Source: PALSA-660 sp963726435 (GTDB lineage Bacteria > Actinomycetota > Coriobacteriia > Anaerosomatales > PALSA-660). Taken from it: a stretch of 64,000 bases of DNA. Positions 53,525 to 61,583 of this stretch are shown piece after piece. The stretch spans positions 310,001 to 374,000 of the forward strand of contig CAVSCJ010000006.1 in the NCBI GenBank assembly GCA_963726435.1, given 5' to 3'. Positions within the stretch are counted from its first letter, which is position 1, and every line of letters starts with the position of its first letter. The translations under genes and the position numbers were made by a program. Below the pieces are notes generated by a model. The model was not told the DNA's origin, ran no database searches, and worked only from the letters and a program-made list of their open reading frames with translations.

Positions 53525-55012
53525 TTGTCCACGCCCGTTCGCGTCCGCTTCGCCCCGAGCCCGACCGGCCACCTGCACATCGGGGGCGCCCGCACGGCCG
53601 TCTACAACTGGGCTCTGGCTCGGCACACCGGTGGCACCTTCATCCTGCGCATCGACGACACGGATCCCGGGCGTTCCACCGAGGCGAACGTCGCAGCGAT
53701 CCTGCGGGGTCTGCGGTGGCTCGGGCTCGATTGGGACGAAGGTCCGGAGATCGGAGGAACGCACGGCCCGTACTTCCAGACGCTCAGGGCGTTCACCTAC
53801 GTGGAGGCCCTCGAGGTACTGCGGGCCGGCGGCCACGCATACCCCTGCTTCTGCTCCGCCGAGCAGCTCGAAACCAACCGCGACGCTGCTCGCTCGAGGG
53901 GCGGGTTCGCCGGATACGACCGCACGTGCCGCAGGCTGGACGCCGTGTCGGCAGCGGCACGCGTGGAGGCCGGCGAGCCACACGTCTGGCGTCTCGCGGT
54001 CCCCAAGGACCGCACCGAGGTCGCGTTCGACGACGCGATCCGCGGCCGCATGTCCTTCCCCGCCGACGCGCTCGACGACTTCGTACTCCTGCGCACAGAC
54101 GGCACACCGACCTACAACTACGCGAGCGTGGTCGACGACGCCCTGATGGAGATCACCCACGTCGTGCGCGGTGACGACCACCTCTCCAACACGCCGCGCC
54201 AGATACTGCTGTTCGAAGCGCTCGGTCACGAGGTGCCGGTCTTCGCGCACCTACCGATGATCTGGGGCCCGGACGGCAAGCGCCTGAGCAAGCGACACGG
54301 CGCAGTCTCGGTGGAGGCCTACCGCGACAGCGGCTACCTGCCCGAGGCGGTGCTCAACTACTTGGCACTTCTCGGCTGGTCGCTCGACGGCGAGACAACG
54401 ATCATCTCCGCGCAGACGCTCTGCGATTCATTCTCGCTGGAGCGCGTCTCGAGCAACCCCGCGATCCTCGACACCGGCAAGCTCGATTGGATGAACGGCG
54501 CCTACATCCGGGAGCTTTCCGCCGATGAGTTCGTCGACCGGATGGCGCCGTGGCTCGTCGAGGCCGGGCTGGTCACTGCCGAGGACCTGGGGAACCGCCG
54601 GGAGTGGCTGCTCAAGCTCGTGCCCCTCATCTCGGAGCGCGTCAAGCGCTTCGATGAGATCGTGCCCATGGTGCGGTTCCTGTTCGAGGCGGCGGTCGAG
54701 ATCGATCCGACGGCCCGCGCGACGGCGCTCGTCGCCGAGGGCGTGCCGCAAGCGCTCGCTTCCGCGAGGGTCGCACTTGCCGACCTGCCGGCGTTCGGGT
54801 CGGCGGCGATCGAGGAAGCACTGCGGGCGGTTCCCGACGCGACCGGATTGAAGCCGAAGGTGGTGTTCCAGGCGGTCCGCGTCGCCGTGACGGGCACCAC
54901 GGTGAGCCCGCCCCTGTTCGAGTCTCTGGAGCTGCTGGGGCGAGAGATGACGCTCGCTCGGCTCGATGCGGCGACCGCCGGCGGGGTTGACGGCCCACTC
55001 ACCCATCCGTAG
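53525..55012 (+). CDS. gltX: glutamyl-tRNA synthetase
   Basis: Class I synthetase charging tRNA-Glu. A TTG start at 53525 is chosen because GGAGG lies five bases before it and the protein then begins MSTPVRVRFAPSPTGHLHIG, exactly the family start; earlier in-frame starts only add unrelated residues. 495 residues with HIGH-like PSPTGHLHIGGA, GKRLSKRHG (KMSKS) and an anticodon-binding C-terminal domain. It precedes the tRNA genes. With glnS beside it, GltX is probably the discriminating form. Confidence 0.95.
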   Translation: MSTPVRVRFAPSPTGHLHIGGARTAVYNWALARHTGGTFILRIDDTDPGRSTEANVAAILRGLRWLGLDWDEGPEIGGTHGPYFQTLRAFTYVEALEVLRAGGHAYPCFCSAEQLETNRDAARSRGGFAGYDRTCRRLDAVSAAARVEAGEPHVWRLAVPKDRTEVAFDDAIRGRMSFPADALDDFVLLRTDGTPTYNYASVVDDALMEITHVVRGDDHLSNTPRQILLFEALGHEVPVFAHLPMIWGPDGKRLSKRHGAVSVEAYRDSGYLPEAVLNYLALLGWSLDGETTIISAQTLCDSFSLERVSSNPAILDTGKLDWMNGAYIRELSADEFVDRMAPWLVEAGLVTAEDLGNRREWLLKLVPLISERVKRFDEIVPMVRFLFEAAVEIDPTARATALVAEGVPQALASARVALADLPAFGSAAIEEALRAVPDATGLKPKVVFQAVRVAVTGTTVSPPLFESLELLGREMTLARLDAATAGGVDGPLTHP

Positions 55013-55015
55013 AAT
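54987..55015 (+). promoter_or_regulatory. promoter of the tRNA-Gln/tRNA-Glu pair
   Basis: TTGACG (54987-54992), a 17-base spacer and TAGAAT (55010-55015). The TAG stop of gltX forms the first three bases of the -10, so the promoter sits over the gene end. The predicted transcript starts about 35 bases before tRNA-Gln. Confidence 0.75.
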
Positions 55016-55058
55016 CTCACTCCGCGCCGCGTCCCGGGCGCAGCGAGCCAAGCCTCAT

Positions 55059-55132
55059 TGGGGCGTAGTCTAATGGTAGGACGGCGGGTTCTGGTCCCGT
55101 GTGTGAGGGTTCGACTCCTTCCGCCCCAGCCA
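55059..55132 (+). tRNA. tRNA-Gln (anticodon CTG)
   Basis: Cloverleaf: acceptor TGGGGCG with CGCCCCA, D-arm with TAATGGTA, anticodon loop TTCTGGT with CTG at 55091-55093, T-arm GGTTCGACTCC, discriminator G and encoded CCA. Confidence 0.95.
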
Positions 55133-55159
55133 TGAGGTCTTGACGCGGCTCCGCAGCGC

Positions 55160-55235
55160 GGCCCGTTCGTCTAGCGGTTAGGACACCGCCCTCTCAAGGC
55201 GGAGATCGCGGGTTCGAATCCCGCACGGGCTACCA
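55160..55235 (+). tRNA. tRNA-Glu (anticodon CTC)
   Basis: Acceptor GGCCCGT with ACGGGCT, D-arm TCTAGCGGTTAGGAC, anticodon loop CTCTCAA with CTC at 55193-55195, T-arm GCGGGTTCGAATCCCGC, encoded CCA at the end. Found 27 bases after tRNA-Gln, so they are cotranscribed. Confidence 0.95.
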
Positions 55236-55243
55236 GCATACGT

Positions 55244-55273
55244 GCAGGTCAGAGGATACGTCCTCTGACCTGC
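55244..55273 (+). terminator. terminator after tRNA-Glu
   Basis: Perfect 13-bp stem (GCAGGTCAGAGGA and complement) with a 4-base loop, followed by TCTCTATTG. It ends the tRNA transcript just before the glnS promoter region. Confidence 0.85.
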
Positions 55274-55361
55274 TCTCTATTGCACGCGCCGTGTCTGTAT
55301 CGCCGCGCCGCGGGTGGCGCTAGGTCGAGCCTGAGGAGCGGCTGTGCTATCCTCGCCCACC

Positions 55362-57064
55362 ATGAGCACCGATACCCCGACTCCAGCGCAGCGCAGCGAC
55401 TTCCTCCGCGAGATCGTGTCCGCCGACGTCCGCGAGGGACGCGTCGGGACCGTGGTCACGCGCTTTCCGCCGGAACCGAACGGCTATCTACACATCGGGC
55501 ACGCCAAGTCCATCTGCCTCAACTTCGGGATCGCCAGCGAGTTCGGCGGCCGTTGCCACCTGCGCTTCGACGACACCAACCCGCTGAAGGAAGAGCAGGA
55601 GTACATCGACTCCATCGAGGCGGACGTCCGCTGGCTGGGCTTCGACTGGAACGAGCACCGCTATTTCGCCTCGGACTACTTCGAGCAACTCTACGAGTGG
55701 GCGATCGTGCTCATCGGAGCCGGCAAGGCCTACGTCGACGACTTGTCCGCCGAGGAGATCCGCGAGCATCGCGGTACGCTGACCGAGCCGGGGACTCCGA
55801 GCCCGTGGCGCGACCGCCCCGTCGAGGAGAACCTCGACCTGTTCCGCCGCATGCGCGCCGGCGAGTTCCCCAACGGCGCACGGGTGCTGCGCGCGAAGGT
55901 CGACATGGCCTCGGGCAACATCAACATGCGCGATCCGGTGATGTATCGCATCGTGCACGCCGCGCACCCGCGCACGGGCGACGACTGGTGCATCTACCCC
56001 TCGTACGACTTCGCGCATGGCCAGTCCGACGCGATCGAGTGCGTGTCGCACTCGATCTGCACGTTGGAGTTCCAGGACCATCGCCCGCTCTACGACTGGT
56101 TCATCGCGAACCTGCCGGTTCCCTGCACGCCCCGCCAGTACGAGTTCGCGCGCCTGAACGTCACGCACACCGTGCTTTCCAAGCGCATCTTGCTTCGACT
56201 CGTGAGCGAAGGATACGTGCACGGCTGGGACGATCCCCGCATGCCCACGCTCTCCGGGCTTCGCCGCCGTGGAGTACCTGCGGAAGGCATGCGCGACTTC
56301 GTCACCGGGATCGGCGTGGCGCGCACGGACAGCACCATCGAGATCGAGAAGATGGAACATGCCATCCGCAACGTGCTCAACCGCACTGCGCAGCGCCGTT
56401 TCGCGGTGCTGGATCCGATCAAGGTCGTCATCGACAACTACCCGTCGGACGTGGTCGAACAGGTCCAGGCTGCAGAACAACCCCGGAACGCCCGAGGAAG
56501 GTTCCCGCACGCGTCCCCTTCACACGTGAGTTGTGGGTCGAGCGCGAGGACTTCATGGAGGACCCGCCCACGAAGTTCTTCCGTCTCTCCCCCGGCCGCG
56601 AGGTCAGGTTGAGAGCAGCCTACTTCATCACCTGTAACAGCGTCGTCAAGGACGTCGACGGCAACGTGGTGGAGCTGCACTGCACGTACGACCCGGACAC
56701 GCGCGGCGGCGAATCCCCGGATGGCCGCCGTCCCAAGGCCACGCTGCACTGGTTGTCGGCCCCCCACGCCGTCCCTGCCGAGGTGCGTCTCTACGACCAC
56801 CTCTTCATCGACCCGCACCCCGGCTCGGAAGGCCGCGATATTCTCGAGGAAGTGAACACCGAGTCGGAGACCGTACTCACCGGCTGCTTCGTCGAAGCAT
56901 CGCTGGGCGATCTGCCCCTTCTCGAGACGGTTCAGTTCGAACGGCTCGGCTACTTCTGCCTCGACACTGACTCGTCGCCCGACGCGCTGATCTTCAATCG
57001 GACACTCGGTCTTCGCGACACGTGGGCGAGGCTCCAAGCGCAAGGTCTTCACGACACGCCCTGA
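55362..57064 (+). CDS. glnS: glutaminyl-tRNA synthetase, reading frame broken twice
   Basis: Charges tRNA-Gln directly. ATG 55362 with TATCCT only 8 bases before it and no Shine-Dalgarno nearby. First frame: FPPEPNGYLHIGHAKSICLN, DTNPLKEEQEYIDSI and VLSKRILLRLV (KMSKS-type). Near 56470 the frame moves (QNNPGTPEEGS) and near 56506 again, giving VPFTRELWVEREDFMEDPPT and the beta-barrel anticodon-binding domain to TGA 57064. Removing one base at each site gives a complete enzyme of about 567 residues. GlnS is not typical of Actinomycetota and is probably an acquired gene. Confidence 0.9.
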
Positions 57065-57127
57065 CGGCGCACGCGTTCCGTATGCCGATACCAACGACTG
57101 AGCCCGCATCCTGCTAGAATGCGCACC

Positions 57128-57504
57128 GGAGTGGGCCGGGCGGCCGCGCGTTGCGCGCATCCGTGCGCGTGCGTGAGGAAAGTCCGGACTCCACAGGGCA
57201 GGGTGCAGGCTAACGGCCTGGCGCCGCGAGGCGACGGAAAGTGCCACAGAAAAGAAGACTCCGCCGATACCGCCCGGCACTCCGCGTGCCGGTACAGGTC
57301 GGCGGAAAAGCTGAAACGGTGCGGTAAGAGCGCACCAGCGCCGTGGAGACACGGCGGCTTGGCAAACCCCACCCGGAGCAAGGGCGAATAGGAGCGGCTA
57401 AGACTGGCCCGGTCATCGCTCGGGTCGCCCGCACGAGGCCATCGGTGACGATGGTCCCAGACAGATGGTCGCACGAGACAGAATCCGGCTTACAGGCCCA
57501 CTCC
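57128..57504 (+). ncRNA. rnpB: RNase P RNA (type A)
   Basis: Catalytic RNA that matures tRNA 5' ends. Terminal helix GGAGTGGGCC with GGCCCACTCC (P1). Conserved blocks: GAGGAAAGTCCGGACTCC, CACAGGGCAGGGTGC, CGACGGAAAGTGCCACAGA, GGTAAGAGCGCACC, GGCAAACCCC followed by CGGAGCAAGG, and CAGAATCCGGCTTACAGG near the 3' end. TAGAAT with an extended TG (57115-57120) lies 7 bases upstream as a promoter -10. Confidence 0.97.
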
Positions 57505-57521
57505 GCAAGCCTGGGAAGCAC

Positions 57522-57551
57522 GAAGAAGGCCCATCTGCATGGGCCTTCTTC
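57522..57551. terminator. bidirectional terminator after rnpB
   Basis: Perfect 12-bp stem (GAAGAAGGCCCA and complement) with a 6-base loop. It lies between rnpB and the convergent gene at 57579, so it could serve both. Confidence 0.85.
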
Positions 57552-57578
57552 CGTTGCCCCGGTTGCGGGCGCGAGGGA

Positions 57579-58856
57579 TCAGAAGGATCTCCACTGGAAG
57601 TTGCCACAGCTCGCCGGGGTTGCGATCCCGGCCCTGTGGCAAGTGCGCTGGAAGACGCAGTCCGCGCACACCCAGATGGCGAATGTGGTGTCCGAGGCAC
57701 GGTACGGCTCGGGCTCAGGCTCCGCGAAGAGCGCCCTTGCGGCGGACACCTCTTCGCCCGGCATCGGCTGCGGCGGCATGACGCCGTGCCCTGCCGTCTC
57801 CTGCAAGGGGGCAGCGTCCGCCCCAGGTTCCTCCTGCTCTGTGGTGGCATCCCCTTGCGGCGGGGCCTCGACCTCGGCGGAACCTTCGAACACGAAGGCG
57901 TCCGGCACGATCAACTCCGCCTCGACCAACTGCTCCACGATGTCCGTCTCGGGCGCTTCTGCCGACAGCGCGTATCCGATGTCGGGCTCCTCCAGGAGGG
58001 GGGCCTCGACGGGCAGTTCGCCGATCTCGCTCGTCTGCACGACTGCGGGCTCATCAGCGGCCGAGGCCGCATCCTCGACTCGCCAGCCGTCGCCGCCCGA
58101 CGCCGGAGTCTCATCCCCGTTCGACATCGGGGCCGCATCCTCTTCTGACACGGGTAGCACGTCCCCGTTCGACATCGGGGCCGCATCCTCTTCTGACACC
58201 GGTAGCACGTCCCCGTTCGACATCGGGACCGCATCCTCCTCTGACACCGGTAGCACGTCCCCGTTCGACATCCGGAAGTCGATGGCTTCCGATTCCCGGA
58301 TCGCATCCGTTTCGAATCGCAGAGCCGCGGCCTCGCTCAGCAACCGGCCCTCCTCGCGGGCTTCCATAAGGTCGGACTCGTCCTCCGCGGAGTACCCCCC
58401 ACCCGGCGGCACGCCCAGACGGCTCTCTGAGGCTTGCCGTTCTCCTCCGCCCGTTTCCTCGACCCCGAAGAGCGGATAGCGAGGCTGCAGGCGCAGCACT
58501 ATCTCGGACGCGAACGTCTCCGGTTCCGGCTCGAGGTTCGGCTGCGGTGCTTCGCCGGATGCAGCGCCACTGAAGTCCCATGCCTCGGGCGCCGCGGGCG
58601 TCAGCCAGCGCCACGGCCGCGCCGCAGCCTGCTCGGTCGGCGCCGGAGTCTCGGCAGCCGGCACCTCGACGCGCAGTACGAGCACCGGGCCGGCGTCGTC
58701 CAGATCGACGGCAAAGACCTCGTCGTCGCGGAGGTCGATCGAATGGGCCGTCACCGTGGCTGCGTCCACCGCCGCTGACTGCGAGTCGAAGGCGCGCTTC
58801 GACAGCGGTCTCACGCCTCCGGTGATACGCTCGCGGGCCAGGAGGATGAACCTCAT
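57579..58856 (-). CDS. unrecognised acidic repeat protein with C-terminal cysteine motif
   Basis: 425 residues from ATG 58856 (AAGG six bases upstream). I do not recognise it. The first 60 residues (MRFILLARERITGGVRPLSK) look globular. The middle is strongly acidic and low complexity, with three perfect or near-perfect 16-residue repeats (MSNGDVLPVSEEDAVP) and a partial fourth. The C-terminal 35 residues contain CADCVFQRTC and then PASCGNFQW, a four-cysteine pattern that could bind zinc or an iron-sulfur cluster. No signal peptide or membrane segment is obvious. It is alone, convergent with rnpB, and divergent from the exonuclease gene. Confidence 0.75.
   Translation of the reverse strand: MRFILLARERITGGVRPLSKRAFDSQSAAVDAATVTAHSIDLRDDEVFAVDLDDAGPVLVLRVEVPAAETPAPTEQAAARPWRWLTPAAPEAWDFSGAASGEAPQPNLEPEPETFASEIVLRLQPRYPLFGVEETGGGERQASESRLGVPPGGGYSAEDESDLMEAREEGRLLSEAAALRFETDAIRESEAIDFRMSNGDVLPVSEEDAVPMSNGDVLPVSEEDAAPMSNGDVLPVSEEDAAPMSNGDETPASGGDGWRVEDAASAADEPAVVQTSEIGELPVEAPLLEEPDIGYALSAEAPETDIVEQLVEAELIVPDAFVFEGSAEVEAPPQGDATTEQEEPGADAAPLQETAGHGVMPPQPMPGEEVSAARALFAEPEPEPYRASDTTFAIWVCADCVFQRTCHRAGIATPASCGNFQWRSF
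58113..58271 (-). repeat. 48-bp tandem repeat in the acidic protein gene
   Basis: Three full 48-bp units (58224-58271, 58176-58223, 58128-58175) and a 15-bp partial, each encoding MSNGDVLPVSEEDA plus two residues. Near-identical copies at the DNA level suggest recent expansion or copy-number variation. Confidence 0.9.
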
Positions 58857-59027
58857 CGTGTACCTTCGGTTCGGACGGAGGAGACAGGTCGGCCCCCGTC
58901 TGCGGTCGGGACCCGTCTCGCCCATGGTACGGTGACAGGGCCCTCGGCACAAACCCCTTGTGCGGCTGGTGTATCATCGCCGCGGTGCTCGCGCCTTCCA
59001 CACTGATGACCGGAGCGTCTGCGATCC

Positions 59028-60695
59028 ATGCTTAGCGGCTACGAGTTGGCCGTATGCGACTTTGTCGCCGTCGACCTGGAGACCACCGGCTGCCGGCCCG
59101 GGTGCAACAGCATCATCGAGTTGGGAGCCGCCCGATTCAATGCCGGCGGCGTCGTCGGCACCTTCGAGAGTCTGGTCCGTCCCACCGACTCGATCCCGAA
59201 GGCGGTCGAGGACCTCACTGGGATCGAATCGTCGATGCTGGTGGGCGCGCCTCCTATCGCTGACGTCATGGAGGAGTTCCGCAGCTTCTGCGAAGGCGCC
59301 GTGCTCGTGGCTCACAACTACCGGTTCGATCTTTCCTTTCTCGACCACGAGTCAGAGACCCTTTGGGGCGTGCCGATGGCGCGCCCGACGATCGACACCC
59401 TGTCGCTCGCGCGACGTCTCCGCCCGGATCTGCGCCGCTATAGCCTCGGTTCGCTCGCGAAGGAGTACGAGACCCCGACAACGCCGGACCACCGCGCCGG
59501 AAACGATGCGCGCGCCACCGCGGAGTTGCTTGTTGCTCTGATCCCCGGCCTCGCGCGGCTTGGCATCTCCGACGTGGGTGCGATCTCCGCCTTCTGCGGG
59601 CTCTCCAACCAGTCGGAGCTCGCAGCCCGGCTGACGCTGACGCGCCACCTTCCTGACGAACCCGGCGTGTACCTCTTCAGGGACGTCACGGATGACGTGA
59701 TATTCGTCGGCCACGCGCGCAGCCTGCGGACCCGGACTCGGCAGTACTTCTACCCAGGAGCGACGACCGACGAGATGGCCGCCGAGGTCGCGTCGATAAC
59801 CGCGGTCCGAACGCCGTCGCACCTCGACGCCTTGCTGCTGGAGCACCGACTGGTCGACAGGCACAAGCCGCGGTACAACCCGGCGGCCCATCGCTCGCGC
59901 GTGGGCTACGTCATCAAGGTCGAGAGCGGCTCGCCGTATCCGAGCGTGCGGGTGGTGGAGGCCCCTAGGAAGCTCGGGCGCCTCATCGGTCCCTTCACGA
60001 GCAGATGGGCCGCGATGACGCTCGTCGAGACGCTGAAGGAAGTGTACGACCTTCGCCGATGCGAGCGACGTTTCGACGCCAAGCTCGCTATGATCCCCTG
60101 CGAGTTCCGGGACGCAGGTACTTGTCCTGCCCCGTGCGTGCGGGTCCCTGATCCGGCGGAGTACGCGGAGCGCGTGCGGACCGCGCTGGGAGTCCTGGAG
60201 AACGACGTCGAGTTCCGGTCTCTACTGTCGGCGGCACAACGCATCGCCGCCCGGGAGGGCCGATACGAGGACGCGATCCGTTACCGAGACGGCCTGCGCG
60301 CCCTCGACCGCGCCCTGTCGTCGCTCGCCATACTGCGGGACGCCGCGACCCGCGACGCGCTGGCCGTCGAGGAAGCCGATGGCGAGGTGGTCGTGAACTT
60401 CATCCGTGGCGGCCTTCGGGCGGCCGCTCTGCGCGGGCGGCGAGCAGTGATCGAGCCCAAGATCGGGGCGACTCTCGAACGCGTCTACTTCTCCGGCGTC
60501 CCAGGGGTGGACCCTCTGCGTCTGACATCCGAGAAGATCGCCGAGCTTCTGATCGTCGCCTCGTTCATGGAGGGTGAATCGTACCTGGAAGTGGCGGTCA
60601 CCGACGCTGCGGACACAGCGTCGCGGCTCAGGCGGGCCCTGGGACTGGACCGGCGGACCCCCCGGCGGCGGCACGGAGCTCCTTCAGCCGGCTGA
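59028..60695 (+). CDS. DEDDh exonuclease fused to GIY-YIG (UvrC-like) domain
   Basis: 555 residues. The N-terminal 180 form a DnaQ-type 3'-5' exonuclease: VAVDLETTGCRPGCNSIIEL, VAHNYRFDLSFLDHE and DHRAGNDARAT (final His and Asp). The middle is a UvrC-like GIY-YIG nuclease (PDEPGVYLFRDVTDDVIFVG, RNA-type LRTRTRQYF and RYNPAAHRS), followed by a UvrB-binding-like helical stretch. This DnaQ/UvrC fusion is known in actinobacteria and probably acts in DNA repair, possibly with UvrB. Its 3' end overlaps nfo by 68 bases in opposite orientation. TATCAT lies about 50 bases upstream. Confidence 0.88.
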   Translation: MLSGYELAVCDFVAVDLETTGCRPGCNSIIELGAARFNAGGVVGTFESLVRPTDSIPKAVEDLTGIESSMLVGAPPIADVMEEFRSFCEGAVLVAHNYRFDLSFLDHESETLWGVPMARPTIDTLSLARRLRPDLRRYSLGSLAKEYETPTTPDHRAGNDARATAELLVALIPGLARLGISDVGAISAFCGLSNQSELAARLTLTRHLPDEPGVYLFRDVTDDVIFVGHARSLRTRTRQYFYPGATTDEMAAEVASITAVRTPSHLDALLLEHRLVDRHKPRYNPAAHRSRVGYVIKVESGSPYPSVRVVEAPRKLGRLIGPFTSRWAAMTLVETLKEVYDLRRCERRFDAKLAMIPCEFRDAGTCPAPCVRVPDPAEYAERVRTALGVLENDVEFRSLLSAAQRIAAREGRYEDAIRYRDGLRALDRALSSLAILRDAATRDALAVEEADGEVVVNFIRGGLRAAALRGRRAVIEPKIGATLERVYFSGVPGVDPLRLTSEKIAELLIVASFMEGESYLEVAVTDAADTASRLRRALGLDRRTPRRRHGAPSAG

Positions 60696-61512
60696 CGTTG
60701 ATCGTGTCCTTCTCGGGCGGGTCCCCCGGCATCTCCACGATGGCTGCGGAGGAGTCCAGCGACGGCTGCCCGAACATCGCGCGGAAGCCTGATTCGCCCA
60801 CGAAGCCATCCCCCACCCATTCGTGCCGGTCGCGGTGGGACCCGAACTCCCCTTTGCAGTCGTTGGCGTGAACGAGCGCGATCGACCCCGGCCCGCAGCG
60901 CGAGTCGAGGTGTCCCAGGAGACCGGCCCACCCACCGGGATCGCGTAGGTCGATGCCAGCGGCGAACGCATGGCAAGTGTCGACGCACAGGTACGCCGTC
61001 ACCCCGGATGCGCGAACCGCCATCAGCGCTTCGGCCATCTCATGCGCGTCCGTTCCGTACTGTCTGCCCGCGCCCGCGGCGTTTTCAAGGACCACCGGCG
61101 CGACCGGGCCGGCGGCGGACTCCGCGGCTCTTCGGACGGTCTCGGCGACGCGTGCCGTGCACTCCCTGTCGTCGTCGGAGAATCGGGTGCCGAGATGGAC
61201 CACGACTCCCGCCGCCCCGATCTCGAAGGCGCGCGTCATCTCATCGCAGAGAGCCGATGTCGACTTCTCCCACTGGACGGGATCGGACGCTCCCAAGTTG
61301 ATCAGGTAGCTCGCGTGGGTGAAGACAGGACCTAGTCCGGCGTCCTGGCACGCGGCGCGGAATGCGGCCGCCTCCTCCGGATCCCGCCGGGGCGCCGACC
61401 AGCGTCTCGGGCTCTTTGCGAAGAGCTGGAAGGCCTCACTGCCTGTGGCCAGCGCGTACTCGAGGGCGGCGGTGAGCCCGCCGTCCATCGGAACGTGAGC
61501 GCCGATCCTCAT
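60628..61512 (-). CDS. nfo: deoxyribonuclease IV (endonuclease IV)
   Basis: AP endonuclease of base excision repair. 294 residues from ATG 61512 (MRIGAHVPMDGGLTAALEYA). TIM barrel with zinc ligands: FTHASYLINLG, VVHLGTRFSDDD, ENAAGAGRQYG, VDTCHAFAAGID, HANDCKGEFGSHRDRHEWVG and VEMPGDPP. The 3' end overlaps the convergent exonuclease/GIY-YIG gene by 68 bases. The C terminus (AGGSAGPVPGPA) is longer than usual because of this overlap. Confidence 0.95.
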   Translation of the reverse strand: MRIGAHVPMDGGLTAALEYALATGSEAFQLFAKSPRRWSAPRRDPEEAAAFRAACQDAGLGPVFTHASYLINLGASDPVQWEKSTSALCDEMTRAFEIGAAGVVVHLGTRFSDDDRECTARVAETVRRAAESAAGPVAPVVLENAAGAGRQYGTDAHEMAEALMAVRASGVTAYLCVDTCHAFAAGIDLRDPGGWAGLLGHLDSRCGPGSIALVHANDCKGEFGSHRDRHEWVGDGFVGESGFRAMFGQPSLDSSAAIVEMPGDPPEKDTINVSRLKELRAAAGGSAGPVPGPA

Positions 61513-61583
61513 GCGCCAGGTCCTCCCTGCCGAGTGCGGCTCCCAGGCGGTCTCACGACGGCCCGGGCGGCTATCATCTTCGC

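Noticed and set aside
58113..58271. CRISPR array
   Set aside because: The repeats are contiguous 48-bp coding units without spacers, part of an in-frame protein repeat.
61513..61583. SOS (LexA) box between nfo and dinB
   Set aside because: No palindrome of the actinobacterial or Bacillus type was found in the 71-base gap.
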